Assembly (NCBI GenBank): GCA_900771045.1
Contig: CAAGMM010000054.1
Span: 1 to 8,054 of the forward strand
Direction of reading: 5' to 3'
Origin: Bacteroidales bacterium
GTDB taxonomy: Bacteria; Bacteroidota; Bacteroidia; Bacteroidales; F082
Length of the DNA: 8,054 nt
Part shown: piece after piece, positions 1 through 4,963 of the stretch
How the letters are laid out: the number at the start of each line of letters is the position of its first letter
Numbering within the stretch: the first letter of the stretch is position 1
The notes under the pieces: generated by a model
The model's input: the letters and a program-made list of their open reading frames with translations, nothing else
The model's database searches: none
Told to the model about the DNA's origin: nothing
Program-made: the position numbers and the translations under genes

Positions 1-266
1 CATTGATGCGCGTCGAAGAAGCCGAGACTCCGCTTGTGTGTTCCTCCACCGAAGAATGCCTGCATTCTGGCGTGATACGCTCCGTGGAGTATGAATTGAA
101 GGGCTTTATAGGCGATTTTATGGAGAAATATGAAAAAATTCAGGTTTTTATTACGGGTGGAGACAATATTTTTTTTGAAAACAGGTTAAAAAATTGTATC
201 TTTGCACGTCAGAATTTTTTGTTTGAAGGCTTACGCTTTATTCTTGAATATGGAGAAAACAACTAA
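1..266 (+). CDS. coaX: Type III pantothenate kinase, C-terminal part (5' end outside window)
   Basis: This is the last 87 or so residues of a CoaX-type pantothenate kinase. The enzyme phosphorylates pantothenate with ATP in the first step of coenzyme A synthesis, in the cytoplasm. The reading frame is open from the window edge (first whole codon at base 3) to TAA at 264-266. Family features visible are a TPLVCSSTEECLHSGV segment, matching the conserved 'G.nT.eai.sGv' stretch, an amphipathic helix (ELKGFIGDFMEKY), the VFITGGD motif after a hydrophobic strand, and the closing FEGLRFILEY helix. Full CoaX proteins are about 240-260 residues, so roughly two thirds lies upstream. Its final 17 bases overlap the start of the next gene, and a promoter for that gene lies inside its coding sequence. 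The apparent TTG or ATG at bases 3-8 is internal and is not a start. Confidence 0.88.
   Translation, partial: LMRVEEAETPLVCSSTEECLHSGVIRSVEYELKGFIGDFMEKYEKIQVFITGGDNIFFENRLKNCIFARQNFLFEGLRFILEYGENN
174..204 (+). promoter_or_regulatory. Bacteroidota-type promoter inside the coaX 3' end
   Basis: TTTG at 174-177 (-33 element) is followed after 19 bases by TATCTTTG at 197-204 (-7 element), then CA. This matches the Bacteroidota sigma-ABfr consensus TTTG...TAnnTTTG exactly. Transcription would start near base 211, giving a leader of about 40 bases before the ATG at 250. The element sits within coaX codons, so the outer-membrane/TPR/lptC run can be expressed independently of coaX. Confidence 0.75.
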
Positions 267-1533
267 ACGGCTTTGGATTTTAATCACTTTCTTGGTGACG
301 AGTTCCGTCGTCTGCGCCCAGGCGGACGTCAGTTCCCCGTATTCCCGCTTCGGCATAGGCGACGTCAGGATGAACCGCACCAACGCGGCTATACAGGGAA
401 TGGGCGGCCTCTCAAGCACTTATTACGGCAACACATATATCAACCCGGCAAATCCCGCGTCATACGCCTTCATAGACAGCCTCTCCTTTGTGTTCGACGT
501 CGGCCTTTATTATAAGACGGCCAAATTTGAGACGAAGCAGATGAATGAAAACAGCTCTAACGCGTCACTCGACAACGCGAATTTCGCTTTCAGCGTCACA
601 AAACACTGGAAAATGGGACTCGGCCTGACCCCGCTCTCAAGTATGGAGTACGAAGTACTTATTGAAAGATACAATGAGACGGGCTATTACTGCAATTTCT
701 TTGAGGGGGACGGCGGACTTAACGAACTCTACTGGTCTAACGGTTTCCGTCTGCTCGACAACCTCGCCGTCGGCGTCGATGCCGCATACGTCTTCGGCAC
801 CCTGAAAGAAGAATCGACGGTATATTATCCCGATTCGACGTTCTTCCTGAACGCACGACGCACTTTCGCCAACAAAGTCAAAGACTTCCGCTTCACGCTC
901 GGCGCGATATACACGGTGCCGTTGAAGGGCGAAAACTCATTGACATTCGGACTTACCTATAAATTCAAAAACAGCCTCAATACTAAGAGGGACGCTTTCA
1001 TAAGAAATATGTTCGTCGGTTACGGCGACAACATCGAAACGCCGGTTGACACCTTCCTTTATGCGAAAGACCAGTCGTCGAGTATCAAGATGCCGCATTC
1101 CATCACCGGAGGCGTGAGCTTCAACAAGGGCGACAGGCTGCGCGTCGGCCTCGACTTCACATATCAGAATTGGAAGGGCTTTGAGTATAATGGGCGTTCC
1201 GACTCGATACAGGATGCCTGGAGTGTGATGTTGGGCGCGTCGTACTGCGGCTCGCATTCGCTCGCCGCATCTTACTTCAAACGTATGACGTTCCGCGCGG
1301 GACTGCATTTCGACAGGACTTATTACAAGTTTTACGGCGAAAACATTAACAAACTCGGTGTCGCCGTCGGCTTCTCGCTGCCTTTGCCGCGCTCTTATAC
1401 GATGATGAACATCTCGGTGGAATACGGACAACTCGGCACGACAAGCAAAGACCTCATCAAACAAAAATACTTCCAATTGACAGTCGGAATGTCGATACAC
1501 GACAGATGGTTTGTCAAACGGCGTTATAAATAA
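250..1533 (+). CDS. Outer membrane beta-barrel-like protein of the coaX-lptC locus, function unknown
   Basis: The 427-residue protein starts at ATG 250. A longer reading from TTG 202 is rejected because it begins inside the promoter and puts non-signal residues before the signal peptide. Residues 1-25 are a clear signal peptide: basic MEKTTKR, a hydrophobic core, and cleavage likely after AQA, before DVSSPYSRFGIGD. The mature protein has alternating hydrophobic/polar strands rich in Tyr, Phe and Gly, plus NPANPASY near residues 65-72, as in FadL/PorV-like Bacteroidota barrels. It ends in basic KRRYK. I recall close relatives at this position in Bacteroides-type genomes, annotated only as outer membrane or hypothetical protein. 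Its place ahead of a periplasmic TPR protein and an LPS export component suggests an envelope role, which is inference. No substrate can be assigned. Confidence 0.8.
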   Translation: MEKTTKRLWILITFLVTSSVVCAQADVSSPYSRFGIGDVRMNRTNAAIQGMGGLSSTYYGNTYINPANPASYAFIDSLSFVFDVGLYYKTAKFETKQMNENSSNASLDNANFAFSVTKHWKMGLGLTPLSSMEYEVLIERYNETGYYCNFFEGDGGLNELYWSNGFRLLDNLAVGVDAAYVFGTLKEESTVYYPDSTFFLNARRTFANKVKDFRFTLGAIYTVPLKGENSLTFGLTYKFKNSLNTKRDAFIRNMFVGYGDNIETPVDTFLYAKDQSSSIKMPHSITGGVSFNKGDRLRVGLDFTYQNWKGFEYNGRSDSIQDAWSVMLGASYCGSHSLAASYFKRMTFRAGLHFDRTYYKFYGENINKLGVAVGFSLPLPRSYTMMNISVEYGQLGTTSKDLIKQKYFQLTVGMSIHDRWFVKRRYK

Positions 1534-1537
1534 AAAA

Positions 1538-1572
1538 TAGAAGTTAGAATATAGAAATTAAAAGATAACATT
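1538..1572 (+). repeat. Seven-base-period AT-rich spacer repeat
   Basis: The spacer between the outer-membrane protein gene and the TPR gene can be read as five consecutive heptamers: TAGAAGT, TAGAATA, TAGAAAT, TAAAAGA, TAACATT, running straight into the ATG at 1573. The first three share TAGAA; the last two are degenerate. It has no Shine-Dalgarno sequence and no hairpin. Confidence 0.6.
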
Positions 1573-2910
1573 ATGAAAATAGGAAAGATTTTACTTGTTA
1601 CGTTTTCGTTAATCGGCAGTGTTAACGCTTTTGCTCAGTGTGATCAGGATATTTCTCTGTACCGCGAGTATTTCAAGCAGTGGAAGGCTGCCAAATTCAA
1701 TCCGCAGAGCCTGAATATGCAGATGGTCACGTCGTGGAGGCACGTCTTCCTCAACTGCCCGAAGGCGAAACAGCAGACTTATTTGGACGGCGTTGACATT
1801 ATTCCCTACGTCTTTCTGAACGACAAGAAGTATGAAGCACAGCGGGAAGCCTATATCGACACCCTCGTCATGGTTTTCGACAACCGTGCGATGTATTATC
1901 CTAACAGCAAAACCGGTTCACAAATAGGGGAAATAAGCGGAAGGAAGGGCCTCGCACTTCAGAAGTGGGCTCCGGAACGCACACAGCAGGCTTTCGATGC
2001 CCTTAAAAAGGCCATCGACCTTGACGGCGAAAACGTCAACATCGGCTTCGTCATTCCTTATTTCACGCAGGTTATCAAGGCCGCTAAGGAAAACGTCGTC
2101 GAAGAATCGCTGATTTTAGACGAATACGACCGCCTTATGGGCATCGTTGACGCTAAGCTGAGTGCGGCAACGGAGGCGAGCGACGATAAGGTCATAGAAA
2201 GCTGCGGAACAAACAAAGTGGGACTTGACGCCCTCGTCGAACCATACGCCAACTGCGAAGACCTCATCCGCATCTACACTCCCAAGTTCGCCGCCGACCC
2301 GGAGAATATCGACCTCCTCAGGAAGATCTCGAATATGCTCGATAAGAAAAACTGCGACGACAGCCCGCTTTACCTCGATGTCGCCAAAAATATGCACAAG
2401 ATAGACCCCTCGCCGGAATCAGCCTACCTCATCGGAAAGAAACTCCTGAAGACCAACCAATATGCACAGGCGAGACCTTATCTCGTGGAAGCGACTCAGA
2501 GTGCGAATGTGGAACGCGCAGCGCAAGCCTATAAGTACCTCGCCCAAATATGCGTCGTCAACAAGACTTTCGAACAGGGACGCGAATATGCGCGTAAGGC
2601 CGCCGCACTTGACAGAGCCGACGGCGAACCTTATATAATCATCGGCACTCTGTACGCCGAATCAGCCAAAGAATGCGGCGGAGGCGACAGCTTCTATTCC
2701 AAAGTAGCCTACTGGGCGGCAGTCGATCAGTTTGTGAAAGCCAAATCTATCGACCCGAGCATCACCGAAAAGGCCAACAAATATATCAGCGCATATTCGC
2801 AGAACTTCCCCAAAGTCGAAGATATATTCTTCCACGGCTTCGAAGAAGGCCAGGAATATACGGTTGAATGCTGGATAAACGAGAAAACAACCGTTAGAGC
2901 GTCTAAGTAG
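1573..2910 (+). CDS. Exported tetratricopeptide-repeat protein
   Basis: The 445-residue protein has a signal peptide (MKIGKILLVTF, hydrophobic core, AFA-Q cleavage near residue 21), so it is probably periplasmic. The N-terminal half is helical, with the conserved-looking stretch VFLNCPKAKQQTYLDG near residues 58-73. TPR-like helix pairs are clearest in the C-terminal half. About residues 282-315 hold PESAYLIGKKLLKTNQYAQA, about 316-349 hold AAQAYKYLAQICVVNKTFEQ, and about 351-396 hold a third, longer unit containing an Asp/Gly/Ser-rich insertion before AAVDQFVKAKSIDP. TPR arrays scaffold protein-protein contacts, and the partner here is unknown. It starts 39 bases after the preceding gene through a heptamer-repeat spacer with no Shine-Dalgarno. 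Its stop codon abuts the TTG start of the lptC-like gene, so the two are probably co-transcribed and translationally coupled. Confidence 0.82.
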   Translation: MKIGKILLVTFSLIGSVNAFAQCDQDISLYREYFKQWKAAKFNPQSLNMQMVTSWRHVFLNCPKAKQQTYLDGVDIIPYVFLNDKKYEAQREAYIDTLVMVFDNRAMYYPNSKTGSQIGEISGRKGLALQKWAPERTQQAFDALKKAIDLDGENVNIGFVIPYFTQVIKAAKENVVEESLILDEYDRLMGIVDAKLSAATEASDDKVIESCGTNKVGLDALVEPYANCEDLIRIYTPKFAADPENIDLLRKISNMLDKKNCDDSPLYLDVAKNMHKIDPSPESAYLIGKKLLKTNQYAQARPYLVEATQSANVERAAQAYKYLAQICVVNKTFEQGREYARKAAALDRADGEPYIIIGTLYAESAKECGGGDSFYSKVAYWAAVDQFVKAKSIDPSITEKANKYISAYSQNFPKVEDIFFHGFEEGQEYTVECWINEKTTVRASK

Positions 2911-3468
2911 TTGAAACGTCTGTTGACAATATCCGTAATGTGCAGCATCATGGCGTTTTTCGCCGTGATGTTGTTTTCGTGCGAAAATAACATTAAGGAA
3001 GTAAAAAGCTTTATAGCGATAGACTCGATAAACGGCCTGATCGCTTATGACGTCGTCTTCGTGAAAAGCGATTCGGGAAACATCATCACGGAACTTAAGG
3101 CTCCACTGCTGCACAATACCGAGGGCGACACCGGCTCGTTAGAATTTCCCAAAGGATTTTTCGCCACAATGTTCGAGAAAGAAGTCCCATCTACCACGAT
3201 AAGCGCTAAATACGGTGTCAACTATACCAATAAAGATTTCGTTTTCGCAAGAGACAGCGTCGTCGTCATCAACCTTCTGACTGAAGAGAAGCTTTATACG
3301 GAAAGGCTTTTCTGGTATCGCAATAAAAACCTTATCAGGACGGGGACCACGGTGACGATAACTTCGCCGGATAAGTATATCGTCGGGGACAGCCTCGTCG
3401 CTGACGATAAATTCGTCAACAGGACATTGTACGGAATCCGGGCCACAATAGAGATGGACAGCATATAA
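2911..3468 (+). CDS. lptC: LPS export bridge component LptC-like lipoprotein
   Basis: LptC is an inner-membrane-attached periplasmic component that receives lipopolysaccharide from LptB2FG and passes it to LptA. The 185-residue product starts at TTG 2911, directly after the TAG of the TPR gene. TTG is preferred over ATG 2938 because it supplies the basic MKR head of the signal peptide. The hydrophobic stretch ends in LFSC with Cys24, a plausible though imperfect lipobox; many Bacteroidota LptC proteins are lipoproteins. The rest has the LptC/YrbK beta-jellyroll pattern: LEFPKGFFATMFE (residues 77-89), TISAKYGVNYT (96-106), and LYTERLFWYRNKNLI (128-142), which fits the family motif around 'L.te.L.wd'. 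It closes the envelope-gene run. In related genomes I recall a CorC/HlyC-type transporter next, and none is seen here. The family call is good; the start is moderately sure. Confidence 0.8.
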   Translation: MKRLLTISVMCSIMAFFAVMLFSCENNIKEVKSFIAIDSINGLIAYDVVFVKSDSGNIITELKAPLLHNTEGDTGSLEFPKGFFATMFEKEVPSTTISAKYGVNYTNKDFVFARDSVVVINLLTEEKLYTERLFWYRNKNLIRTGTTVTITSPDKYIVGDSLVADDKFVNRTLYGIRATIEMDSI

Positions 3469-3476
3469 ATTATCAA

Positions 3477-3497
3477 TTGACGATTTTTTGACGATTT
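3477..3497 (+). repeat. Short direct repeat after lptC
   Basis: TTGACGATTT occurs at 3477-3486 and again at 3488-3497, an 11-base period. It begins nine bases after the lptC stop, in an AT-rich spacer. Confidence 0.55.
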
Positions 3498-3533
3498 GAC
3501 TTTTGTAAACGAAAATATCGTAATCAGCCCACT

Positions 3534-3561
3534 GCTCATTGCTCATTGCTCAAGGCTCAAA
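3534..3561 (+). repeat. Four-copy heptamer tandem repeat (GCTCATT type)
   Basis: Four consecutive seven-base units are present: GCTCATT (3534), GCTCATT (3541), GCTCAAG (3548) and GCTCAAA (3555). The array lies between lptC and the rpn gene. The units are too short for CRISPR and no reading frame crosses the array convincingly. It shares its seven-base period, but not its sequence, with the spacer at 1538-1572. Confidence 0.75.
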
Positions 3562-3579
3562 GCCCTCTCTAACTGCCTC

Positions 3580-3601
3580 TTTGTAAACGCATCTTTACAA
3601 A
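3580..3601. repeat. Perfect 8-bp inverted repeat with a nearby direct copy
   Basis: TTTGTAAA at 3580-3587 and TTTACAAA at 3594-3601 are exact reverse complements around a 6-base loop. The left arm extends to TTTGTAAACG, which also occurs at 3502-3511, 78 bases upstream. The stem is A/T-rich and is not followed by a T tract, so a classical terminator is doubtful. An operator-like site or the end of a degraded repeat is equally possible. Confidence 0.5.
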
Positions 3602-3623
3602 TTCTTCAAAAACACCGATTTTT

Positions 3624-3643
3624 GTGTTAAAAAGTGTTAAAAT
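3624..3643 (+). repeat. 10-bp tandem repeat upstream of the rpn promoter
   Basis: GTGTTAAAAA at 3624-3633 is followed directly by GTGTTAAAAT at 3634-3643. The pair lies just upstream of the -33 element at 3666, where a transcription factor could bind on one helical face. That role is inference. Confidence 0.5.
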
Positions 3644-3665
3644 TCAGGTTTTTCTGCTTTTTTTC

Positions 3666-3697
3666 TTTGTGGGATGAAAAACTTTTGTCTAACTTTG
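3666..3697 (+). promoter_or_regulatory. Bacteroidota-type promoter of the rpn gene
   Basis: TTTG at 3666-3669 is followed after 20 bases by TAACTTTG at 3690-3697, then CA, an exact match to TAnnTTTG. The predicted transcription start near 3704 leaves a leader of about 14 bases that contains the ribosome binding site. A start for rpn at TTG 3634, upstream of this promoter, is therefore unlikely. Confidence 0.8.
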
Positions 3698-3708
3698 CAG
3701 AAAAAAAC

Positions 3709-3715
3709 GGAGGGG
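3709..3715 (+). promoter_or_regulatory. Shine-Dalgarno sequence that sets the rpn start
   Basis: GGAGGGG lies two bases before ATG 3718; counted from its GGAG core (3709-3712) the gap is five bases. No other annotated gene start in this window has a comparable purine-rich anti-16S match, which makes this gene an exception among its neighbours. Confidence 0.65.
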
Positions 3716-3717
3716 TT

Positions 3718-4755
3718 ATGACTTATACGGAAGCTGAAAAACACATCGTCAGTTTCGACTGGGCTGCGAAGTACATGCTTCGCGACAAGGCCAACTTCGA
3801 CATTCTCGAAGGCCTCATCACCGTGCTTTTGAACGAGAAGGTCACTATCCAGAACATCCTCGAGAGCGAGAGCAACCAGACGGATCCTCGCGACAAGTAC
3901 AACCGCGTCGATGTCAAGGCGTTGAACTCCAAGGGCGAGATAATCCTTATCGAGATTCAGCTCAACCGCGAGCACTACTTCATTGAGCGCATGCTCTACG
4001 GCGTGTCGAAGACCATCACGGAGCACATGTACTCTGGCGACGGCTACGGCAGCATCAAAAAGGTGTACAGCATAGGCATACTCTACTTCAACCTCGGTGA
4101 GGGTTCCGACTACGTCTATCACGGCACGACGAGCTTCAGGGGCGTCCACACCAACGATACTCTGAGGCTGTCCAAGGAAGAGTTGGGCGCATTGAAGCTG
4201 AAGACGCCCGAGGACATTTTTCCCGAGTATTTCCTCATTCGCGTCAAGGCGTTCGACAAGGTTGCCGAGACACCTTTGGAGGAGTGGTTGGACTACCTGA
4301 AGTCGAGCCACATCAAGGACGACACGACTGTGCCGGGTTTGAAGGAGGCGAAGAGGAAGCTGAAGTTTCTTATGATGAGTCCTCAAGAACGCAGGGCCTA
4401 CGAGAGGCACTGGGACGATGTCGTCATCGAGGAAGATGTCATGAGCACCTCCCGCGAAGAGGGTTATTATGACGGAAGAATTGATGGATTGGAAGAAGGG
4501 CGAGCCGAAGGGAGAAAAAAGGGATTAAAAGAAGGTCTGAAAGAGGGGCGGAAAGAGGGACGGAAAGAGGGACGAAAAGAGGGAAGGAAAGAGGGTTTGA
4601 AAGAGGGGAGGAAAGAAGGATTGGAGGAAGGGATAGCGAAAGGACTTGCAGAAGGAAAAATAAAAATAGCGAAAATGATGAAGGCTCAAGGTCTGTCTGC
4701 CGATATGATCGCAACCTGCACAGATCTATCGGTTGAAGAGATAAATTCGTTGTAA
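3718..4755 (+). CDS. rpn: Rpn-family PD-(D/E)XK nuclease with C-terminal Gly-tetrad repeats
   Basis: The 345-residue protein starts at ATG 3718, set by promoter and Shine-Dalgarno. Residues 14-120 form the nuclease fold. It opens with FDWAAKYMLRDKANFDILEG and a helix holding Glu31, followed by the strands NRVDVKAL and GEIILIEIQLNRE, giving the D-x13-E-x-Q signature (Asp65, Glu79, Gln81), then the conserved helix FIERMLYGVSKTITEHM. This is the Rpn/PDDEXK_2 group, often annotated as 'recombination-promoting nuclease/putative transposase'. Residues 160-240 carry the family's PEDIFPEYFLIRV, TPLEEWLDYLKS and SPQERRAYER segments. From 246 to 313 there are 17 tetrads of form xxxG (mostly RKEG/LKEG), then a tail IAKMMKAQGLSADMIATCTD. 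All catalytic residues are intact. Family knowledge: DNA cleavage, toxicity, and phage defence for some members. The gene is monocistronic, in a repeat-rich spacer, with no transposon ends seen. Confidence 0.88.
   Translation: MTYTEAEKHIVSFDWAAKYMLRDKANFDILEGLITVLLNEKVTIQNILESESNQTDPRDKYNRVDVKALNSKGEIILIEIQLNREHYFIERMLYGVSKTITEHMYSGDGYGSIKKVYSIGILYFNLGEGSDYVYHGTTSFRGVHTNDTLRLSKEELGALKLKTPEDIFPEYFLIRVKAFDKVAETPLEEWLDYLKSSHIKDDTTVPGLKEAKRKLKFLMMSPQERRAYERHWDDVVIEEDVMSTSREEGYYDGRIDGLEEGRAEGRKKGLKEGLKEGRKEGRKEGRKEGRKEGLKEGRKEGLEEGIAKGLAEGKIKIAKMMKAQGLSADMIATCTDLSVEEINSL
4429..4433 (+). promoter_or_regulatory. Internal Shine-Dalgarno candidate within rpn
   Basis: GAGGA lies seven bases before the in-frame ATG at 4441 (codon 242), an ideal spacing. 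The same bases encode the Glu-Glu of VIEEDV, so coding constraint alone could produce them. I found no TAnnTTTG promoter element in the preceding 180 bases; the nearest, CACCTTTG at 4271-4278, has one mismatch and no matching -33 element. Confidence 0.35.
4441..4755 (+). CDS. Candidate nested antitoxin (RpnS-like), in-frame C-terminal product of rpn
   Basis: Translation from the internal ATG at codon 242 would give a 104-residue protein. It would contain only the Gly-tetrad repeat helix (its residues 5-72) and the conserved tail (73-104), with no nuclease residues. In enterobacterial Rpn genes, the variable C-terminal domain is reported to be made separately (RpnS), to dimerise through a helix with four-residue repeats, and to block the toxic full-length protein. 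The parallel here is the architecture, the Met placed four codons before the first repeat, and GAGGA at seven-base spacing. An alternative internal Met pair at codons 219-220 (4372) has its purine-rich stretch too far upstream. Whether this nested product exists is inference; the whole protein is annotated separately. Confidence 0.35.
   Translation: MSTSREEGYYDGRIDGLEEGRAEGRKKGLKEGLKEGRKEGRKEGRKEGRKEGLKEGRKEGLEEGIAKGLAEGKIKIAKMMKAQGLSADMIATCTDLSVEEINSL
4453..4656 (+). repeat. 17 x 12-bp coding repeat (Gly tetrads), polypurine strand
   Basis: Codons 246-313 of rpn form 17 uninterrupted 12-base units, each ending in a Gly codon. Two adjacent units, 4549-4560 and 4561-4572, are identical (CGGAAAGAGGGA), and the next ones differ by one to three bases. 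The outer units are diverged at DNA level but keep Gly at every fourth residue. The + strand is almost all purine here. The pattern suggests unit duplication by slippage or unequal recombination, with protein-level selection on the period. Confidence 0.9.
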
Positions 4756-4783
4756 GTCAAATCTTTCCCTGAAAATGTACTGC

Positions 4784-4806
4784 TCGCAATATACGGAAAA
4801 TTGCGG
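4784..4806 (+). terminator. Weak hairpin downstream of rpn, possible terminator
   Basis: CGCAAT at 4785-4790 pairs with ATTGCG at 4800-4805 around a 9-base loop, with a possible flanking T-G pair at 4784/4806. It is 29 bases after the rpn stop. No T tract follows directly; the nearest, GTTTTT, is about 10 bases on. It is the best terminator candidate in this spacer but a weak one. Confidence 0.3.
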
Positions 4807-4857
4807 ATAAATGGCGTTTTTGGATTGTCAAACCGTCAGATTTACAGCTTCTACTTC

Positions 4858-4877
4858 TTTATGCCAGTTTATGCCAG
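4858..4877 (+). repeat. 10-bp tandem repeat upstream of the protease promoter
   Basis: TTTATGCCAG occurs twice back to back (4858-4867 and 4868-4877) and is followed by TTTTA. It lies about 35 bases upstream of the -33 element of the protease promoter, a position where an activator could bind. No known regulator site is recognised. Confidence 0.6.
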
Positions 4878-4911
4878 TTTTAAAAAATCTGCGTAATTTT
4901 ATGGAGCATAC

Positions 4912-4943
4912 TTGAAGAATTATCCAAAAATTTTTTATATTTG
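4912..4943 (+). promoter_or_regulatory. Bacteroidota-type promoter of the C10 protease gene
   Basis: TTG at 4912-4914 is followed after 21 bases by TATATTTG at 4936-4943, then CA, an exact match to TAnnTTTG. The predicted transcription start near 4950 gives a leader of about 14 bases before ATG 4964. No Shine-Dalgarno is present, as is usual in the phylum. The same transcript probably continues into the trkH-like gene. Confidence 0.7.
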
Positions 4944-4963
4944 CAAGATAAATTATTTGGAAT

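Noticed and set aside
202..249. Upstream TTG start for the outer-membrane protein
   Set aside because: It begins inside the -7 promoter element and would put 16 non-signal residues ahead of a good signal peptide that starts at ATG 250.
937..1500. Open frame of 187 codons on the - strand opposite the outer-membrane protein gene
   Set aside because: Antisense shadow; its translation is rich in Arg, Ala and Val without domain structure, and the + strand frame has a signal peptide and a family match.
3477..3643. Repeat cluster as a CRISPR array
   Set aside because: Units are 7-11 bases with no regular spacers of 25-40 bases, and no cas genes are present.
3634..3717. Upstream TTG start for rpn
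   Set aside because: It lies upstream of the promoter at 3666-3697. ATG 3718 has a strong Shine-Dalgarno, and the added residues resemble translated AT-rich spacer.
3637..4410. Long open frame of 257 codons on the - strand opposite rpn
   Set aside because: It is the antisense shadow of a well-supported nuclease gene with strong codon bias. It has no recognisable domain and no promoter on that strand.
4439..4714. Open frame on the - strand opposite the Gly-tetrad repeats (Ser/Leu/Pro-rich)
   Set aside because: It is the low-complexity complement of a polypurine coding repeat, with no start signal or domain.
3718..4755. rpn as an active transposon, given the 'putative transposase' name of the family
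   Set aside because: No terminal inverted repeats or target-site duplications flank the gene, and the family is better described as nucleases. The flanking short repeats do not pair around it.
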